A DNA stretch of 64,000 nt from Streptomyces bicolor (GTDB taxonomy: Bacteria; Actinomycetota; Actinomycetes; Streptomycetales; Streptomycetaceae), in the NCBI RefSeq assembly GCF_000719285.1, contig NZ_JOFS01000023.1, positions 53,134-117,133 of the forward strand, in the 5' to 3' direction. A program made the position numbers and the translations under genes. Each line of letters starts with the position of its first letter. Position 1 is the first letter of the stretch. The notes below the pieces were generated by a model. That model was not told the DNA's origin, made no database searches, and saw only the letters and a program-made list of their open reading frames with translations. Shown one piece after another: positions 6,900 through 16,663 of this stretch.

Positions 6900-9704
6900 G
6901 TGGACGACTATGCGGGTCGGGTGCTCGCCGACCGGTACCGCCTGCCGCTGCCGCCTTCCGACGAGTACGAACTCACCGAGAGCCGGGCCTTCGACACCTA
7001 CAGCGGGCAGGAAGTCCTCGTCCGGCAGGTGCCGTTGCCGGAGGTCGTCGAGGCGGAGGTGCTCGACGCCGAGGGGCTGCCCGACGGGTTCACCGCACGG
7101 GACACGAGGAACCGCGGGGCCGGGCGACGGTCCACGGGGCGTTCGAGCACGCGCCGGCCGAGTGATCCCGCCGTGCGGCGGGCGGTGGAGGCGGCGCAGG
7201 CCGCGGCGCGGATCCCCGACCATCCGCGGCTGGACCAGGTCTTCGACGTGTTCGCGGACGGTGGGTCGCTGTGGGTAGTGAGCGAGTTGGTGGCCGCGCG
7301 TCCGCTGGCCGCGTTGCTCGCCGAGCAGCCGTTGACGCCGTACCGGGCGGCCGAGGTCGCCTCCGACGTCCTCATGGCGCTGCGGGTGCTGCACGCTCAT
7401 GGCTGGGTCCACCGGAACATCACCGCGCGCACCGTCCTCGTCTGCGACGACGGCCGGGTGATGCTGACCGGGCTCGCGGTCGGGGCCGCGGAGGAGGCGC
7501 TGTGCGGCTATGACCCGGTGCCGGTCGAGGACGGTGACGGCGGGCCCGGGGCCGGGGCGTTCGGTGCTGGTCCGGCGTCGGGCGGCGGGTTCGACGGCGC
7601 GGGTGGCCCAGCCGGTTCCGGCCGATTCGCGGGTGACGGCGCGGGCGGCGGTTCCGGTTCCCTGAGCGGGGTCGGCGGGCCCGGTGCCGGTGGCGTGGAT
7701 CCCGAGGCCGCGCGGCGGGCCGCGATCGAGGCGCGGGCCGCCGGAGGGTTGCCGGTGCCCGGGGCCGATGCGGGCCCACGGCCAGGGGGAGCTGGTGCGG
7801 CGCCGCGCGGCACCCTGGAGACCGGCGGGGACATCAGGGCCGCGCGGGCCGGAGCGATCGCCGCGTATCGGGCGGGGGCCCGTGCGGCGGCCCGCGTGCA
7901 GGAGTCACAGCAGAACGGACGGCCGGCGCTGCCCGGGGCCCGCTCGGCGCCCGAGGGCGGCCCCGCTGCCCTGGCCAACGGATCGGCGCAGCAGCCGTAC
8001 CCCTCCGGCAACGCCATCGCCACGCCTCCGGGCCAGATCGCCGACCCGTACGGTGTGCAGGCCACACCCTGGCACGGCGCCGCGCCCCGCAGCGGGGCGG
8101 CCGGCGGTGCGCCGACGGACGAGGGCCGTGACCGTACGGCGCTTCCGCCGGCGGGCCCGGGTGGCCGGCCCGGCCTGGGCGGCGTCCCCGGCCTGGGCGG
8201 CGTCCCCGCGCAGGGTTCCACTCCCGGAGTCGCGGGTTCCACTCCCGGCGTCGCGGCCTTCACCCCCGAAGCCACGGGCTCCGCCCACACCGCAATGGGC
8301 TCCGCCACCCCGGGCATTCCCGCCCCCACCACTCCGGCCCCCCCTTCCGCTCCCGGCGCACCCAAGCCACCCGTCCTCAACTCCGCCCAGTCGCCGGCTC
8401 GCTGGGACGACCTCGTCTCCCGCACCCCGACCCACCGCGGCCCCACCACCGCGCTCGCCGCGGAGCGGGCCCGGCAGGCGCGCATGGCTGTCGTCGGGCC
8501 GGTGACCGAGCGGTGGGCGCCGGAGCAGGCCGGGCCGGTGCACGAGAACTGGCAGTTGGCCGCGCCCATCGGGCCCGCGACCGACCTGTGGGCGCTCGGG
8601 GCGCTGCTCTTCCGGGCCGTGCAGGGACACGCGCCGTATCCGGAGGAGTCGACGGCCGAGCTGGTGCAGCTGGTGTGCGCGGAGCCGCCCGCCTTCGCCG
8701 AGGAGTGCGGGCCGCTGCGGCCGGTCGTGGAGTCGTTGCTGCGTCAGGACCCCACCGAGCGGCTCGACTTCGAGGAGCTGAGGGGCTGGCTGCGGTCCCT
8801 CGTGCGGTCCGCGCCGGAGCCGGAAGCCGGTGTGCATGTCGTCGCCGTCCCGCCGGCCGACCCGAACCGGCTGCCGATCGTGCGGCGACGGGGCGAGCTG
8901 GTGCGCCGGCGACGGGCGGGGCTGCCCGCCCATCACGGGCGGCACAAGCGGGCCAAGCAGGAGGCGCGTTCGCCGCGGCGGCTCGGCCGTACGCTGCTGC
9001 TGCTCGTCCTGCTGGGCATGGCCGCGGCGATCGCGTACGCCATGCTGTTCATGCCGAAGGCCGACCAGGGCAACGGCGCCACGGCCGACGCCGATCGCAC
9101 CGGCGCCGCGGGCCAGGCCGATCCGGCGGCGCCCGAGCAGTCCGCCGAGGCGAGCAGTGAGCCACGGCCCGACCAGACCTCACCGGAATCCGGCAACAGC
9201 CCCTCGGAATCGGCCGGTTCCAACGAGACCCAGACCAACGACCCCGAGGTCCCCGACGGTTTCACCCTGCGCGAGGACGCGGCCGGGTTCCAGGTCGCCG
9301 TCGCCAACGGGTGGAACCGCACGCCGGAGAACGGGCGTGGGCAGGTCGTGTACTCGCACGGCGACTTCGATCTCATCGTCGTACCCGGACGGGACACCGC
9401 GGACGAGTACGGCAGCGACCCGATGGTCTACCAGCGGGAGCACGAGCGGGAGCTGCAGCCGTACCGCGACTCCAGCTGGGCCTCCTCCAGCGGGCTCAAG
9501 ACGATCCAGGTCGGCGAGCGGGTCATGGCCGAGGGACAGTTCACCTGGACCGACGACCAGGGGCGTGAGCTGTTCGTGCGCAACCTCGCGATCCTGGTCG
9601 ACGGGCGGTACCACGTGGTGCAGGTACGCGGACCGGAGGCCGAGCGGGACGAGGTGACGCGGCTGTTCGAGCAGGCCTCGGTGACGTACCAGGTCACCGG
9701 CTGA
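6900..9704 (+). CDS. Transmembrane pseudokinase with about 330-residue insertion
   Basis: A 934-residue kinase-fold protein lacking the catalytic set: the ATP-anchoring Lys is Arg (VLVR, 42), HRD is HRN (171-173) and DFG is TGL (190-192). Structural motifs survive: APE-like WAPEQ (540-542) and DLWALG (about 562). Between the TGL and APE positions, where an activation loop is normally about 25 residues, sit about 330 residues of Gly/Pro/Ala-rich sequence. One membrane helix follows (about 694-716) and then an extracellular domain starting FTLREDAAGFQV, related in layout to the neighbouring kinases. The GTG at 6900 is preferred because GGGGGAGG lies 5-6 nt upstream; ATGs at 6810 and 6870 lack this. 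Likely a scaffold or allosteric partner of the adjacent kinases. Confidence 0.88.
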   Translation: MDDYAGRVLADRYRLPLPPSDEYELTESRAFDTYSGQEVLVRQVPLPEVVEAEVLDAEGLPDGFTARDTRNRGAGRRSTGRSSTRRPSDPAVRRAVEAAQAAARIPDHPRLDQVFDVFADGGSLWVVSELVAARPLAALLAEQPLTPYRAAEVASDVLMALRVLHAHGWVHRNITARTVLVCDDGRVMLTGLAVGAAEEALCGYDPVPVEDGDGGPGAGAFGAGPASGGGFDGAGGPAGSGRFAGDGAGGGSGSLSGVGGPGAGGVDPEAARRAAIEARAAGGLPVPGADAGPRPGGAGAAPRGTLETGGDIRAARAGAIAAYRAGARAAARVQESQQNGRPALPGARSAPEGGPAALANGSAQQPYPSGNAIATPPGQIADPYGVQATPWHGAAPRSGAAGGAPTDEGRDRTALPPAGPGGRPGLGGVPGLGGVPAQGSTPGVAGSTPGVAAFTPEATGSAHTAMGSATPGIPAPTTPAPPSAPGAPKPPVLNSAQSPARWDDLVSRTPTHRGPTTALAAERARQARMAVVGPVTERWAPEQAGPVHENWQLAAPIGPATDLWALGALLFRAVQGHAPYPEESTAELVQLVCAEPPAFAEECGPLRPVVESLLRQDPTERLDFEELRGWLRSLVRSAPEPEAGVHVVAVPPADPNRLPIVRRRGELVRRRRAGLPAHHGRHKRAKQEARSPRRLGRTLLLLVLLGMAAAIAYAMLFMPKADQGNGATADADRTGAAGQADPAAPEQSAEASSEPRPDQTSPESGNSPSESAGSNETQTNDPEVPDGFTLREDAAGFQVAVANGWNRTPENGRGQVVYSHGDFDLIVVPGRDTADEYGSDPMVYQREHERELQPYRDSSWASSSGLKTIQVGERVMAEGQFTWTDDQGRELFVRNLAILVDGRYHVVQVRGPEAERDEVTRLFEQASVTYQVTG

Positions 9705-9847
9705 CTCAGGCCGTGAACCCTGCGTAACGGTTGCTTCCGGGCACCGAAAGCGAGAACCATCACAGTGCGGTCTCCTTGGCACCCCTGTGGTTCCGGTCCC
9801 GTCGGCCGGTCCTTAGTCTGACCTTGTCAAGAGCATTGCGGGGCAAC

Positions 9848-11560
9848 GTGAACCAGATGCAGGGCCAGCTCGTTTCGGGGCGCTACCGGCTCGCCGACGC
9901 GATCGGCAGCGGCGGTATGGGCCGGGTCTGGCGTGCCCACGACGAGGTGCTGCATCGGGCCGTCGCGATCAAGGAGCTGACCGCCGCGCTCTACGTCTCC
10001 GAGAGCGACCAGGAGCGGCTGCTCGCCCGCACCCGCGCCGAGGCGCGCGCCGCCGCGCGCATCAACCACTCCGCCGTGGTCACCGTGCACGACGTGCTGG
10101 AGCACGACGGGCGGCCGTGGATCGTGATGGAGCTGGTCGAGGGGCACTCGCTGGCCGACGCGGTCAAGGAGCGCGGGCGGCTCGAACCGGCCGAGGCCGC
10201 CCGCATCGGCCTGTGGGTGCTGCGGGCCCTTCGCGCCGCACACTCCGCGGGCGTCCTGCACCGCGACATCAAGCCCGGCAACGTACTGATCTCCGCCGAG
10301 GACGGCCGCGTCCTGCTGACCGACTTCGGCATCGCCCAGATCGAGGGCGACACCACCATCACCCGCACCGGCGAGGTCGTCGGCTCGGTCGACTACCTCG
10401 CCCCCGAGCGGGTCCGCGGCCATGACCCGGGTCCCGCCTCCGACCTGTGGGCACTCGGCGCGACGCTGTACACGGCGGTGGAGGGCCGCTCGCCGTTCCG
10501 CCGCACCTCGCCGCTCGGCACCATGCAGGCGGTGGTCGAGGAGGACGCCGCCGAGCCGCGGCACGCCGGCCCGCTCGGGCCCGTGATCGCCGCCCTGCTG
10601 CGCAAGGATCCGGCCACCCGGCCCGGCGCGGCGGAAGCCGAGCAGATGCTGGCCGAGGCGGCGGAGGGGCGCCGCCCGACCGCGGCGCAGGCGTTCGTGC
10701 CGACACAGCACACCCGGTACGAACCGGAGACGCAGACCGGACCCGAGTACGCCGGGGCCATGCCGAGCGGTACGACGGTGCACACCGGGCAGGCGACGCC
10801 GACGGGCACGCCGTATCCCCCGGCGACCGGTCCGACCACGTTCGGACAGCCGTACGACACGACAGGCGCCCCCGCGAGCGCCGCGCCCGCCCGGCCGTCC
10901 AAGCGCCGTCGGCTGCGCACGCTCGCCCTCGTCATCGCGCTCGCCGCGATCGTCGGCGGGGGCACCGCGGTGGTGCTGCAGCAGTGGGGGCCGGGCGGCC
11001 TCGGTGCGTCCGATTCGACCAGCACGCCGTCCCCGAGTGCCTCGGCGACGGACGACCAGAGGCCGGAGGGCGGCGTGCCCGCCTCCTGGGTCCGCGTCGA
11101 CGACCCGCTCGGCTTCAGCCTCTATCTGCCCGGCAAGGACTGGAAGCGGGAGGTGGTCGGCAAGGAGGTCGACGGTCTCCAGCAGGTCGACTACACGCCC
11201 GACGGCGGCGTGCACTTCGTCCGCATCGCCGTCGACACCTCGCCCCAGTTCGCGAACGCCTACGACCACCAGCGCGACCTGGAGTATCAGGTGGGCGAGA
11301 AGCTGGTCGACTACAAGACGGTGTCCCTGGAGAAGAACCTCTACCGCGACCGCGAGGGCTCCCTGTGGGAGTACACGTGGACCGCGCTGGCCAAGGACCC
11401 GCCCTACGTCGCCGGGCCGCGCCGTGCCATCGACCAGGCGTACATCGACCGTGACGGCACGGAGTACGCGATCTACATGTCCTCGCCCGCGTCGGACTGG
11501 ACGGCCACGCGCGAGCAGTTCACAGCGGTGCTGAAGGGCTGGCAGGCGAGCGGTTCCTGA
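9848..11560 (+). CDS. Transmembrane Ser/Thr protein kinase 2
   Basis: A 570-residue Hanks-type kinase. The kinase domain (about 13-275) has GSGGMG, K42, HRD 138-140, DFG 159-161 and APER. A Thr/Pro-rich linker leads to a membrane helix (about 355-378) and an extracellular domain of about 155 residues opening LGFSLYLPGKDW, comparable to the ectodomains of kinases 1, 4 and 5. The start is GTG 9848 or ATG 9857; upstream in-frame codons would place non-kinase sequence in front. All catalytic residues are present, so it is presumably active. The ligand of the ectodomain is unknown. Confidence 0.92.
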   Translation: MNQMQGQLVSGRYRLADAIGSGGMGRVWRAHDEVLHRAVAIKELTAALYVSESDQERLLARTRAEARAAARINHSAVVTVHDVLEHDGRPWIVMELVEGHSLADAVKERGRLEPAEAARIGLWVLRALRAAHSAGVLHRDIKPGNVLISAEDGRVLLTDFGIAQIEGDTTITRTGEVVGSVDYLAPERVRGHDPGPASDLWALGATLYTAVEGRSPFRRTSPLGTMQAVVEEDAAEPRHAGPLGPVIAALLRKDPATRPGAAEAEQMLAEAAEGRRPTAAQAFVPTQHTRYEPETQTGPEYAGAMPSGTTVHTGQATPTGTPYPPATGPTTFGQPYDTTGAPASAAPARPSKRRRLRTLALVIALAAIVGGGTAVVLQQWGPGGLGASDSTSTPSPSASATDDQRPEGGVPASWVRVDDPLGFSLYLPGKDWKREVVGKEVDGLQQVDYTPDGGVHFVRIAVDTSPQFANAYDHQRDLEYQVGEKLVDYKTVSLEKNLYRDREGSLWEYTWTALAKDPPYVAGPRRAIDQAYIDRDGTEYAIYMSSPASDWTATREQFTAVLKGWQASGS

Positions 11561-11654
11561 CGTCCTTTGCGGCGTTGCGGCGCCTTTGCGGCTTTGCATA
11601 GTTGGCCGATCGGCATCCCGGAGTCGATCAGTCCGGTGCGGCATGATGGGGCGC

Positions 11655-12836
11655 ATGGGGACCGAGGGGGCCAACTTCCGTGTGATCGCGGGGCGCTACC
11701 GCCTCGAGGCGAGGCTCGGTCGCGGCGGCATGGGCGTCGTATGGCGGGCGACCGACCAGTTGCTCGGCCGGCAGGTGGCCGTCAAGGAGCTCCCCCTCGA
11801 CGAGACGCTCACCGCGGCCGACGCCCGGCGCCGGCGCGAGCGCACGTTCCGCGAGGCCCAGGCGGTCGCGCAGCTCAGCCACCCGCACGTCATCGTCGTA
11901 CACGACGTCGTGGAGGACGGCGAACGTCCGTACATCGTCATGGAGTTGATCGACGGCGACTCCCTCGCCGACCGGATCACGGCGCACGGGCCCGTCGACG
12001 CGCCGGAGGCCGCCCGGATCGGGGTGGCCCTGCTGAGCGCGCTGCGCACGGCTCATGCGGCCGGTGTGCTGCACCGTGACATCAAACCGGACAACGTGCT
12101 CATCGAGAACGGCACCGACCGTGTCGTCCTCACCGACTTCGGCATCGCCCATGTGCCGGGCGCCAGCACGCTCACCGAGTCCGGGGCCTTCGTCGGCTCG
12201 CCGGAGTACACCGCGCCCGAGCGGATGTCCGGGGCCCGGACCGGACCCGCCGCCGATCTGTGGTCGCTGGGCGCATTGCTGTGCGAGGCGTTGAGCGGCG
12301 AATCGCCGTTCCGGCGCGACTCGTTGAGCGGCATCGTGCTCGCCGTGGTGTCCGACGAGATCCGTCCGCCCGCGCAGGCGGCGCCCATCCTGCCCGTCGT
12401 ACAGGGGCTGTTGGAGCGCGATCCGGGGCGGCGGCTGGAAGCGGCCGAGGCCGAGCGGATGCTGCGCGAGTTCCTGGAGACGGGGGTCGCGCCGCGCCGG
12501 GGGCTGGTGCCGAAACGGTTCGGCAGGGCGGAGCGGCAGTACTCGAAGCGCAGCGTGCTGGCCACCGTGGTGCTGGTCGCCGCGATGGCGGTGGCGGGGG
12601 TGTCGGCGGCGGCGCTGCTGGTCAACGGGGGCGGGGACGGGGGTGTCGTGCCGACGACTTCGGCGCCGGGGACTTCTCCCGGTACGGCCCGCCCTTCTGG
12701 CGAGCCCAGCGTCACCGGCACGTCCACCAAACCCGGCGTCACCGGCACACCCAGCACGTCCAGCGCCTCCCCCTCGCCCAGCCGGACCCCGACACCCGTC
12801 CCGACGCTCACCCCCACACCCACCAACCCCGTATAA
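11655..12836 (+). CDS. Transmembrane Ser/Thr protein kinase 3, no ectodomain
   Basis: A 393-residue Hanks-type kinase with GRGGMG, K44, HRD 140-142, DFG 161-163 and APER. A membrane helix at about 299-321 is followed only by a Thr/Ser/Pro tail of about 70 residues ending PTPTNPV. Unlike its neighbours it therefore has no folded extracellular sensor; it may depend on another protein for input. The start could be ATG 11643, 11646 or 11655; 11655 puts the kinase domain closest to the N-terminus. The short upstream gap carries several tandem TTGCGG-like units (about 11566-11600). Confidence 0.9.
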   Translation: MGTEGANFRVIAGRYRLEARLGRGGMGVVWRATDQLLGRQVAVKELPLDETLTAADARRRRERTFREAQAVAQLSHPHVIVVHDVVEDGERPYIVMELIDGDSLADRITAHGPVDAPEAARIGVALLSALRTAHAAGVLHRDIKPDNVLIENGTDRVVLTDFGIAHVPGASTLTESGAFVGSPEYTAPERMSGARTGPAADLWSLGALLCEALSGESPFRRDSLSGIVLAVVSDEIRPPAQAAPILPVVQGLLERDPGRRLEAAEAERMLREFLETGVAPRRGLVPKRFGRAERQYSKRSVLATVVLVAAMAVAGVSAAALLVNGGGDGGVVPTTSAPGTSPGTARPSGEPSVTGTSTKPGVTGTPSTSSASPSPSRTPTPVPTLTPTPTNPV

Positions 12837-12928
12837 AGCGGAGATAAGTTGCGGCCTGAGTCACGGCTCTGTGACCGGAAAGCGTTCCCGCTGGCTGCCG
12901 AAGCGCTTGCCGCGATATGGATGGACGT

Positions 12929-14677
12929 ATGAGCAGCAACGGGGGAGCCCCTTACCGGTCCGACGAGCCGACGAGTTTTGGCCTGCAACCACCGCAGCCG
13001 AACCCGTCGGCGCCTGTGCCGCACCCGGACAACCCGTACGCGGCACCCACCCAGGTCGTACCGCAGCAGGGCACGCCCGCCCAGCCCGCCCCGCCGTCCC
13101 AGCCCCCGGCTGCACCCCACCCCGCCGCGGCCGCCCAGTCCGCCGCGCCGCCCCGGTCCGCCGAGCCCTCCCAGCCCCCGGCCCCGGACCCCGGCACCGG
13201 TCGCCTGATAGCCGGCCGCTACCGGCTGCTCGCCAAGCTCGGGCACGGTGGCATGGGTACCGTCTGGCGGGCCAAGGACGAGACGGTGGACCGCGAGGTC
13301 GCCGTCAAGGAGCCCCGCGTACCTGATCACCTTCCCGAACGCGAACGTGCCAACGCCTTCGAGCGGATGCGCCGCGAGGCACGCGCCGCGGCCAGGCTCG
13401 ATCATCCGGCGGTCGTGAACGTGCATGACGTGGCCGTCGTGGACGAGCGGCCGTGGATCGTGATGGAGCTGGTGCAGGGCCGTTCGCTGGGCAGCGCTCT
13501 GCAGGAGGGCACGCTCGGGGCGCGTGAAGCGGCGAGAATCGGCCTCGAGGTGCTCGGCGCGCTGGAGGCCGCCCACGCGGCGGGCATCCTGCACCGCGAC
13601 GTGAAGCCGGACAACGTCCTCCTCGGCCGCCATGACCGCGTCGTCCTCACCGACTTCGGCATCGCCCAGATCGAGGGCGAGACCAACCTCACCGACACCG
13701 GCGGCTTCGTCGGCTCGCCCGAGTACATCGCGCCCGAGCGGGTGCTGGGCCAGCGGCCGGGACCCGCGAGCGACCTGTGGTCCCTGGGCGTCGTCCTGTA
13801 CGCGGCGACGGAGGGCGTCTCCCCGTTCCGCCGCACCAACACCCCCGCGACCCTCCAGTCGGTCCTCAACGCCGTACCCGCGCCGCCCGCCGCCGCGCAG
13901 GGCCCGCTCGCCGAGGCCATCAACGGTCTGCTCCAGAAGGACCCGGCGCGCCGCCCGAACGCCGCGCAGACGCGTGCGCTGCTGGAACAGGCGGCCAACC
14001 CGCCGGAGCCGGTCGCCACCCAGGTCGTGCGGATCGCCGAGGACGGCGGCAAGGGCGGTGTCCGGCTCGGCCGCAAGGCGCTGCTCGGGATCGGTGCGGC
14101 GGTCGTCGCGGGCGCGGTGGCGGCGTATCTCCTGATCGCGGATCCGTTCGCGGGGCCTCTGCCCGACGGCTGGACGAAACGGGCCCACCCGACGCTGGGC
14201 GTGACACTGCAGGTGCCCGCCACCTACCAGGTCGGCAAGCCGGACGCCGACGACACCGACAAGAACTGGGTCACCTACTCCGACTGGAGCGGCGGCATCT
14301 TGATCGGCGTAGAACTGAAGAGGAAGTCCGAGGACGCCTCGAACGAGATCAAGAACTCCGCGGCGGCCGAGATGTACGCGGACAACGAGGAGTTCAAGGA
14401 CCAGGGCAGCTACGACTTGTCCATGCCCGAAGCGCCCCAGACGGACCCGAAGGTGACCCAGTACCAGGGCAGACAGTCGGCCGAGAACACGGTCGTGTAC
14501 AAAACGACCGACAGCCAGAACCCGCGCCCCCGCGAGCTGAAGATCTTCTACTACAAGAGCACGGCGGGCGACATGTACAAGGTCACGATCAGCTACCCGG
14601 GCAAGGGCGACTTCACGGAGCGCGGACGTGAGGTGGCGAGGACCGTGATCGAGAACGTGGACATCGGCAAGCTCTGA
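12929..14677 (+). CDS. Transmembrane Ser/Thr protein kinase 4
   Basis: A 582-residue kinase with an unusual N-terminal Pro/Ala/Gln-rich extension of about 90 residues before the kinase domain. The catalytic set is complete: GHGGMG, Lys at about 127, HRD at 222-224, DFG at 242-244 and APER. A membrane helix at about 386-406 precedes an extracellular domain of about 175 residues opening LGVTLQVPATYQ. Two in-frame ATGs, 12917 and 12929, are both possible; neither has a strong ribosome-binding site. The N-terminal extension may be a docking or phosphorylation region (inference). Confidence 0.9.
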   Translation: MSSNGGAPYRSDEPTSFGLQPPQPNPSAPVPHPDNPYAAPTQVVPQQGTPAQPAPPSQPPAAPHPAAAAQSAAPPRSAEPSQPPAPDPGTGRLIAGRYRLLAKLGHGGMGTVWRAKDETVDREVAVKEPRVPDHLPERERANAFERMRREARAAARLDHPAVVNVHDVAVVDERPWIVMELVQGRSLGSALQEGTLGAREAARIGLEVLGALEAAHAAGILHRDVKPDNVLLGRHDRVVLTDFGIAQIEGETNLTDTGGFVGSPEYIAPERVLGQRPGPASDLWSLGVVLYAATEGVSPFRRTNTPATLQSVLNAVPAPPAAAQGPLAEAINGLLQKDPARRPNAAQTRALLEQAANPPEPVATQVVRIAEDGGKGGVRLGRKALLGIGAAVVAGAVAAYLLIADPFAGPLPDGWTKRAHPTLGVTLQVPATYQVGKPDADDTDKNWVTYSDWSGGILIGVELKRKSEDASNEIKNSAAAEMYADNEEFKDQGSYDLSMPEAPQTDPKVTQYQGRQSAENTVVYKTTDSQNPRPRELKIFYYKSTAGDMYKVTISYPGKGDFTERGREVARTVIENVDIGKL

Positions 14678-14715
14678 ACTGGCCAAGTCCCCACCCCGCA
14701 AGGTAGTCATGGCAC

Positions 14716-16521
14716 ATGACCAACGACGGGGGAGGCTCCGGCCACAAGGGGCGTGTGATCGGCGGGCGTTACCGGCTGGTCGAGCGCATCGGCTCCGGCG
14801 GCATGGGCACCGTGTGGCGGGCTCTCGACCAACTGGTGGAGCGCGAAGTCGCCGTCAAGCAGCCGCGGTTGCCCGGCGACCCCGAGGACGCCGCCCATCA
14901 GCGGGCGGCCCACCGGCTCCACCGTGAGGCCCGCGCCGCCGCCCGCGTCGACCACCCCGCCGCCGTCTCCATCCACGACGTCGTCGTCGAGGACGGACTG
15001 CCCTGGATCGTCATGGAGCTGGTCCGCGGCGAGTCCCTGCACGAGGTCCTCCAGCGTGGCCCGCTCGGGCCCGCCGAGACCGCCCACATCGGCCTGGCCG
15101 TCCTCGGCGCCCTGCGCGCCGCGCACGACGTCGGCATCGTGCACCGAGACGTCAAGCCCGCCAACGTCCTGCTCGGCCCTCCCCCGATCGCCAACTCGCT
15201 CAAGCGGGGACACCGCCATCGCCGCGTCGTCCTCACCGACTTCGGCATCGCCCACATCCAGGGCGAGGAATCCCTCACCGTCAGCGGCGAGTTCATCGGC
15301 TCCCTGGAGTTTATCGCCCCCGAGCGGATGTCCGGCCGGGGTGCCGGACCCGCCTCCGACCTGTGGTCGCTGGGCGTGCTCCTGTACGCCGCCGTGGAGG
15401 GCTGGTCGCCCTTTCGCCGTACGACCCTGGAGTCCACGCTCGCCGCGATCATCGCCGCCGATCCGCCCGAGCCGAAACAGGCCGGGCCGCTGGGGCCGTT
15501 GATCGTACGGCTGCTGGCGAAGGACCCCGAGCTGCGGCCCGGCGCGGAGGAGGCAGGGGCTGTTCTGGAGGCGGTGTCGGAGGGGTGGCCGGTGCCGGAG
15601 CCCGCCGGGGGAGAGGCCGGTGCGGAGCCCCAGGACGCCTCTGGGCTGCGGGAGTTCGCGGAGGACGAGGGGACGGTACGGCTGGGAGGTCCGGCGGCGT
15701 CGGTAGTGGCGGGTGAGCCGGGTCCCGAGCCGGACTCCGGACCGCGACCCGATCCCGATCCCGATACTGGCCCCGATTTCGAACCCGAACCGCGACCCGA
15801 GTCCGAGCCGACGCCCGACCTCGAGCCCACGCCCGAACCGACCACTGAAGCGCCCCCGGAACCGGCGACCGCCTCGACGGCCGCCCCCTCCCAGCCCAAG
15901 CGCCGCCCCTGGCTCCACCCCGTTCCGGTAGCCGTCCTCGGTGTCCTTCTCGTGGCCGGCACCTGGTTCACCACCTCCTCCTTCCTCACCGACAAGGGCG
16001 ACGACCGCAAGGAGATGGACCCCGACCACACCTCGGCCCCCCTGACCCCGGGGCCGTCCCCGACTCCCACCGGCGGCACCTGGACCGAGCACCACGAGAA
16101 GGCCATGAACGCCGTGTTCTCGGTCCCCAAGGACTACAAGGAGTTCGCCCGGCAGGGCACCGCGAGCTACCAGCCCCGCCTCGTGATCTACGCCAAGGAC
16201 GAGATCCATGTCCGCCTCACCCAGTGGGACAAGGCTCCGGCCTCCCCCAAGGGCCAGGCGGAACAGCACGCGAAGGACTGGAAGCTGTACGGAAAGGCCA
16301 GTACCCAGTACACGGACACCAGCCTCCAGGGCTACGACGCCGTCCTCGCCGACACCACCTACGACGACTCGGGCACCCTGATCCGGACCATGGAACTGTT
16401 CGTCCTCACCGACGACAGCCGCATGTACGAACTCCGCGTCGACATGCCCAAGGGCACCCCCGAAGAGAAGAAGGGCACCGCGGTCTTCAAGGGCGCCCGT
16501 GACCGACTCGAGATCGAGTGA
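14716..16521 (+). CDS. Transmembrane Ser/Thr protein kinase 5
   Basis: A 601-residue kinase, last of the array. GSGGMG, K48, HRD 143-145 and DFG 175-177 are present, with about ten extra residues between the catalytic loop and DFG. A juxtamembrane linker of Asp/Glu-Pro repeats (coded by about 15715-15860) leads to a membrane helix at about 403-423 and an extracellular domain of about 150 residues that includes AVFSVPKDY. The ATG at 14716 follows the AAGGTAG sequence by about 10 nt. Only about 40 bp separate it from kinase 4, so the two are probably co-transcribed. Confidence 0.91.
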   Translation: MTNDGGGSGHKGRVIGGRYRLVERIGSGGMGTVWRALDQLVEREVAVKQPRLPGDPEDAAHQRAAHRLHREARAAARVDHPAAVSIHDVVVEDGLPWIVMELVRGESLHEVLQRGPLGPAETAHIGLAVLGALRAAHDVGIVHRDVKPANVLLGPPPIANSLKRGHRHRRVVLTDFGIAHIQGEESLTVSGEFIGSLEFIAPERMSGRGAGPASDLWSLGVLLYAAVEGWSPFRRTTLESTLAAIIAADPPEPKQAGPLGPLIVRLLAKDPELRPGAEEAGAVLEAVSEGWPVPEPAGGEAGAEPQDASGLREFAEDEGTVRLGGPAASVVAGEPGPEPDSGPRPDPDPDTGPDFEPEPRPESEPTPDLEPTPEPTTEAPPEPATASTAAPSQPKRRPWLHPVPVAVLGVLLVAGTWFTTSSFLTDKGDDRKEMDPDHTSAPLTPGPSPTPTGGTWTEHHEKAMNAVFSVPKDYKEFARQGTASYQPRLVIYAKDEIHVRLTQWDKAPASPKGQAEQHAKDWKLYGKASTQYTDTSLQGYDAVLADTTYDDSGTLIRTMELFVLTDDSRMYELRVDMPKGTPEEKKGTAVFKGARDRLEIE

Positions 16522-16573
16522 CTCGGCACCGATTCTTCGCTGTCTCGGCAACGCCCTGATCAGCGCGTTTGTT

Positions 16574-16589
16574 GCCAGTGGTCACTGGC
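16574..16589. promoter_or_regulatory. Palindrome upstream of aldehyde dehydrogenase gene
   Basis: GCCAGTG-GT-CACTGGC, a perfect 7+7 inverted repeat 74 bp before the dehydrogenase start. It has no T-tract, so an operator is more likely than a terminator. A TACCCT -10-like hexamer near 16649 would give an almost leaderless transcript. Confidence 0.4.
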
Positions 16590-16663
16590 GGCATGTGAGC
16601 ACTCGGTGAATCCGCGTTACCGACGGGTACACAAAGCCCCCGCTCCGGCATACCCTGCGGCTC

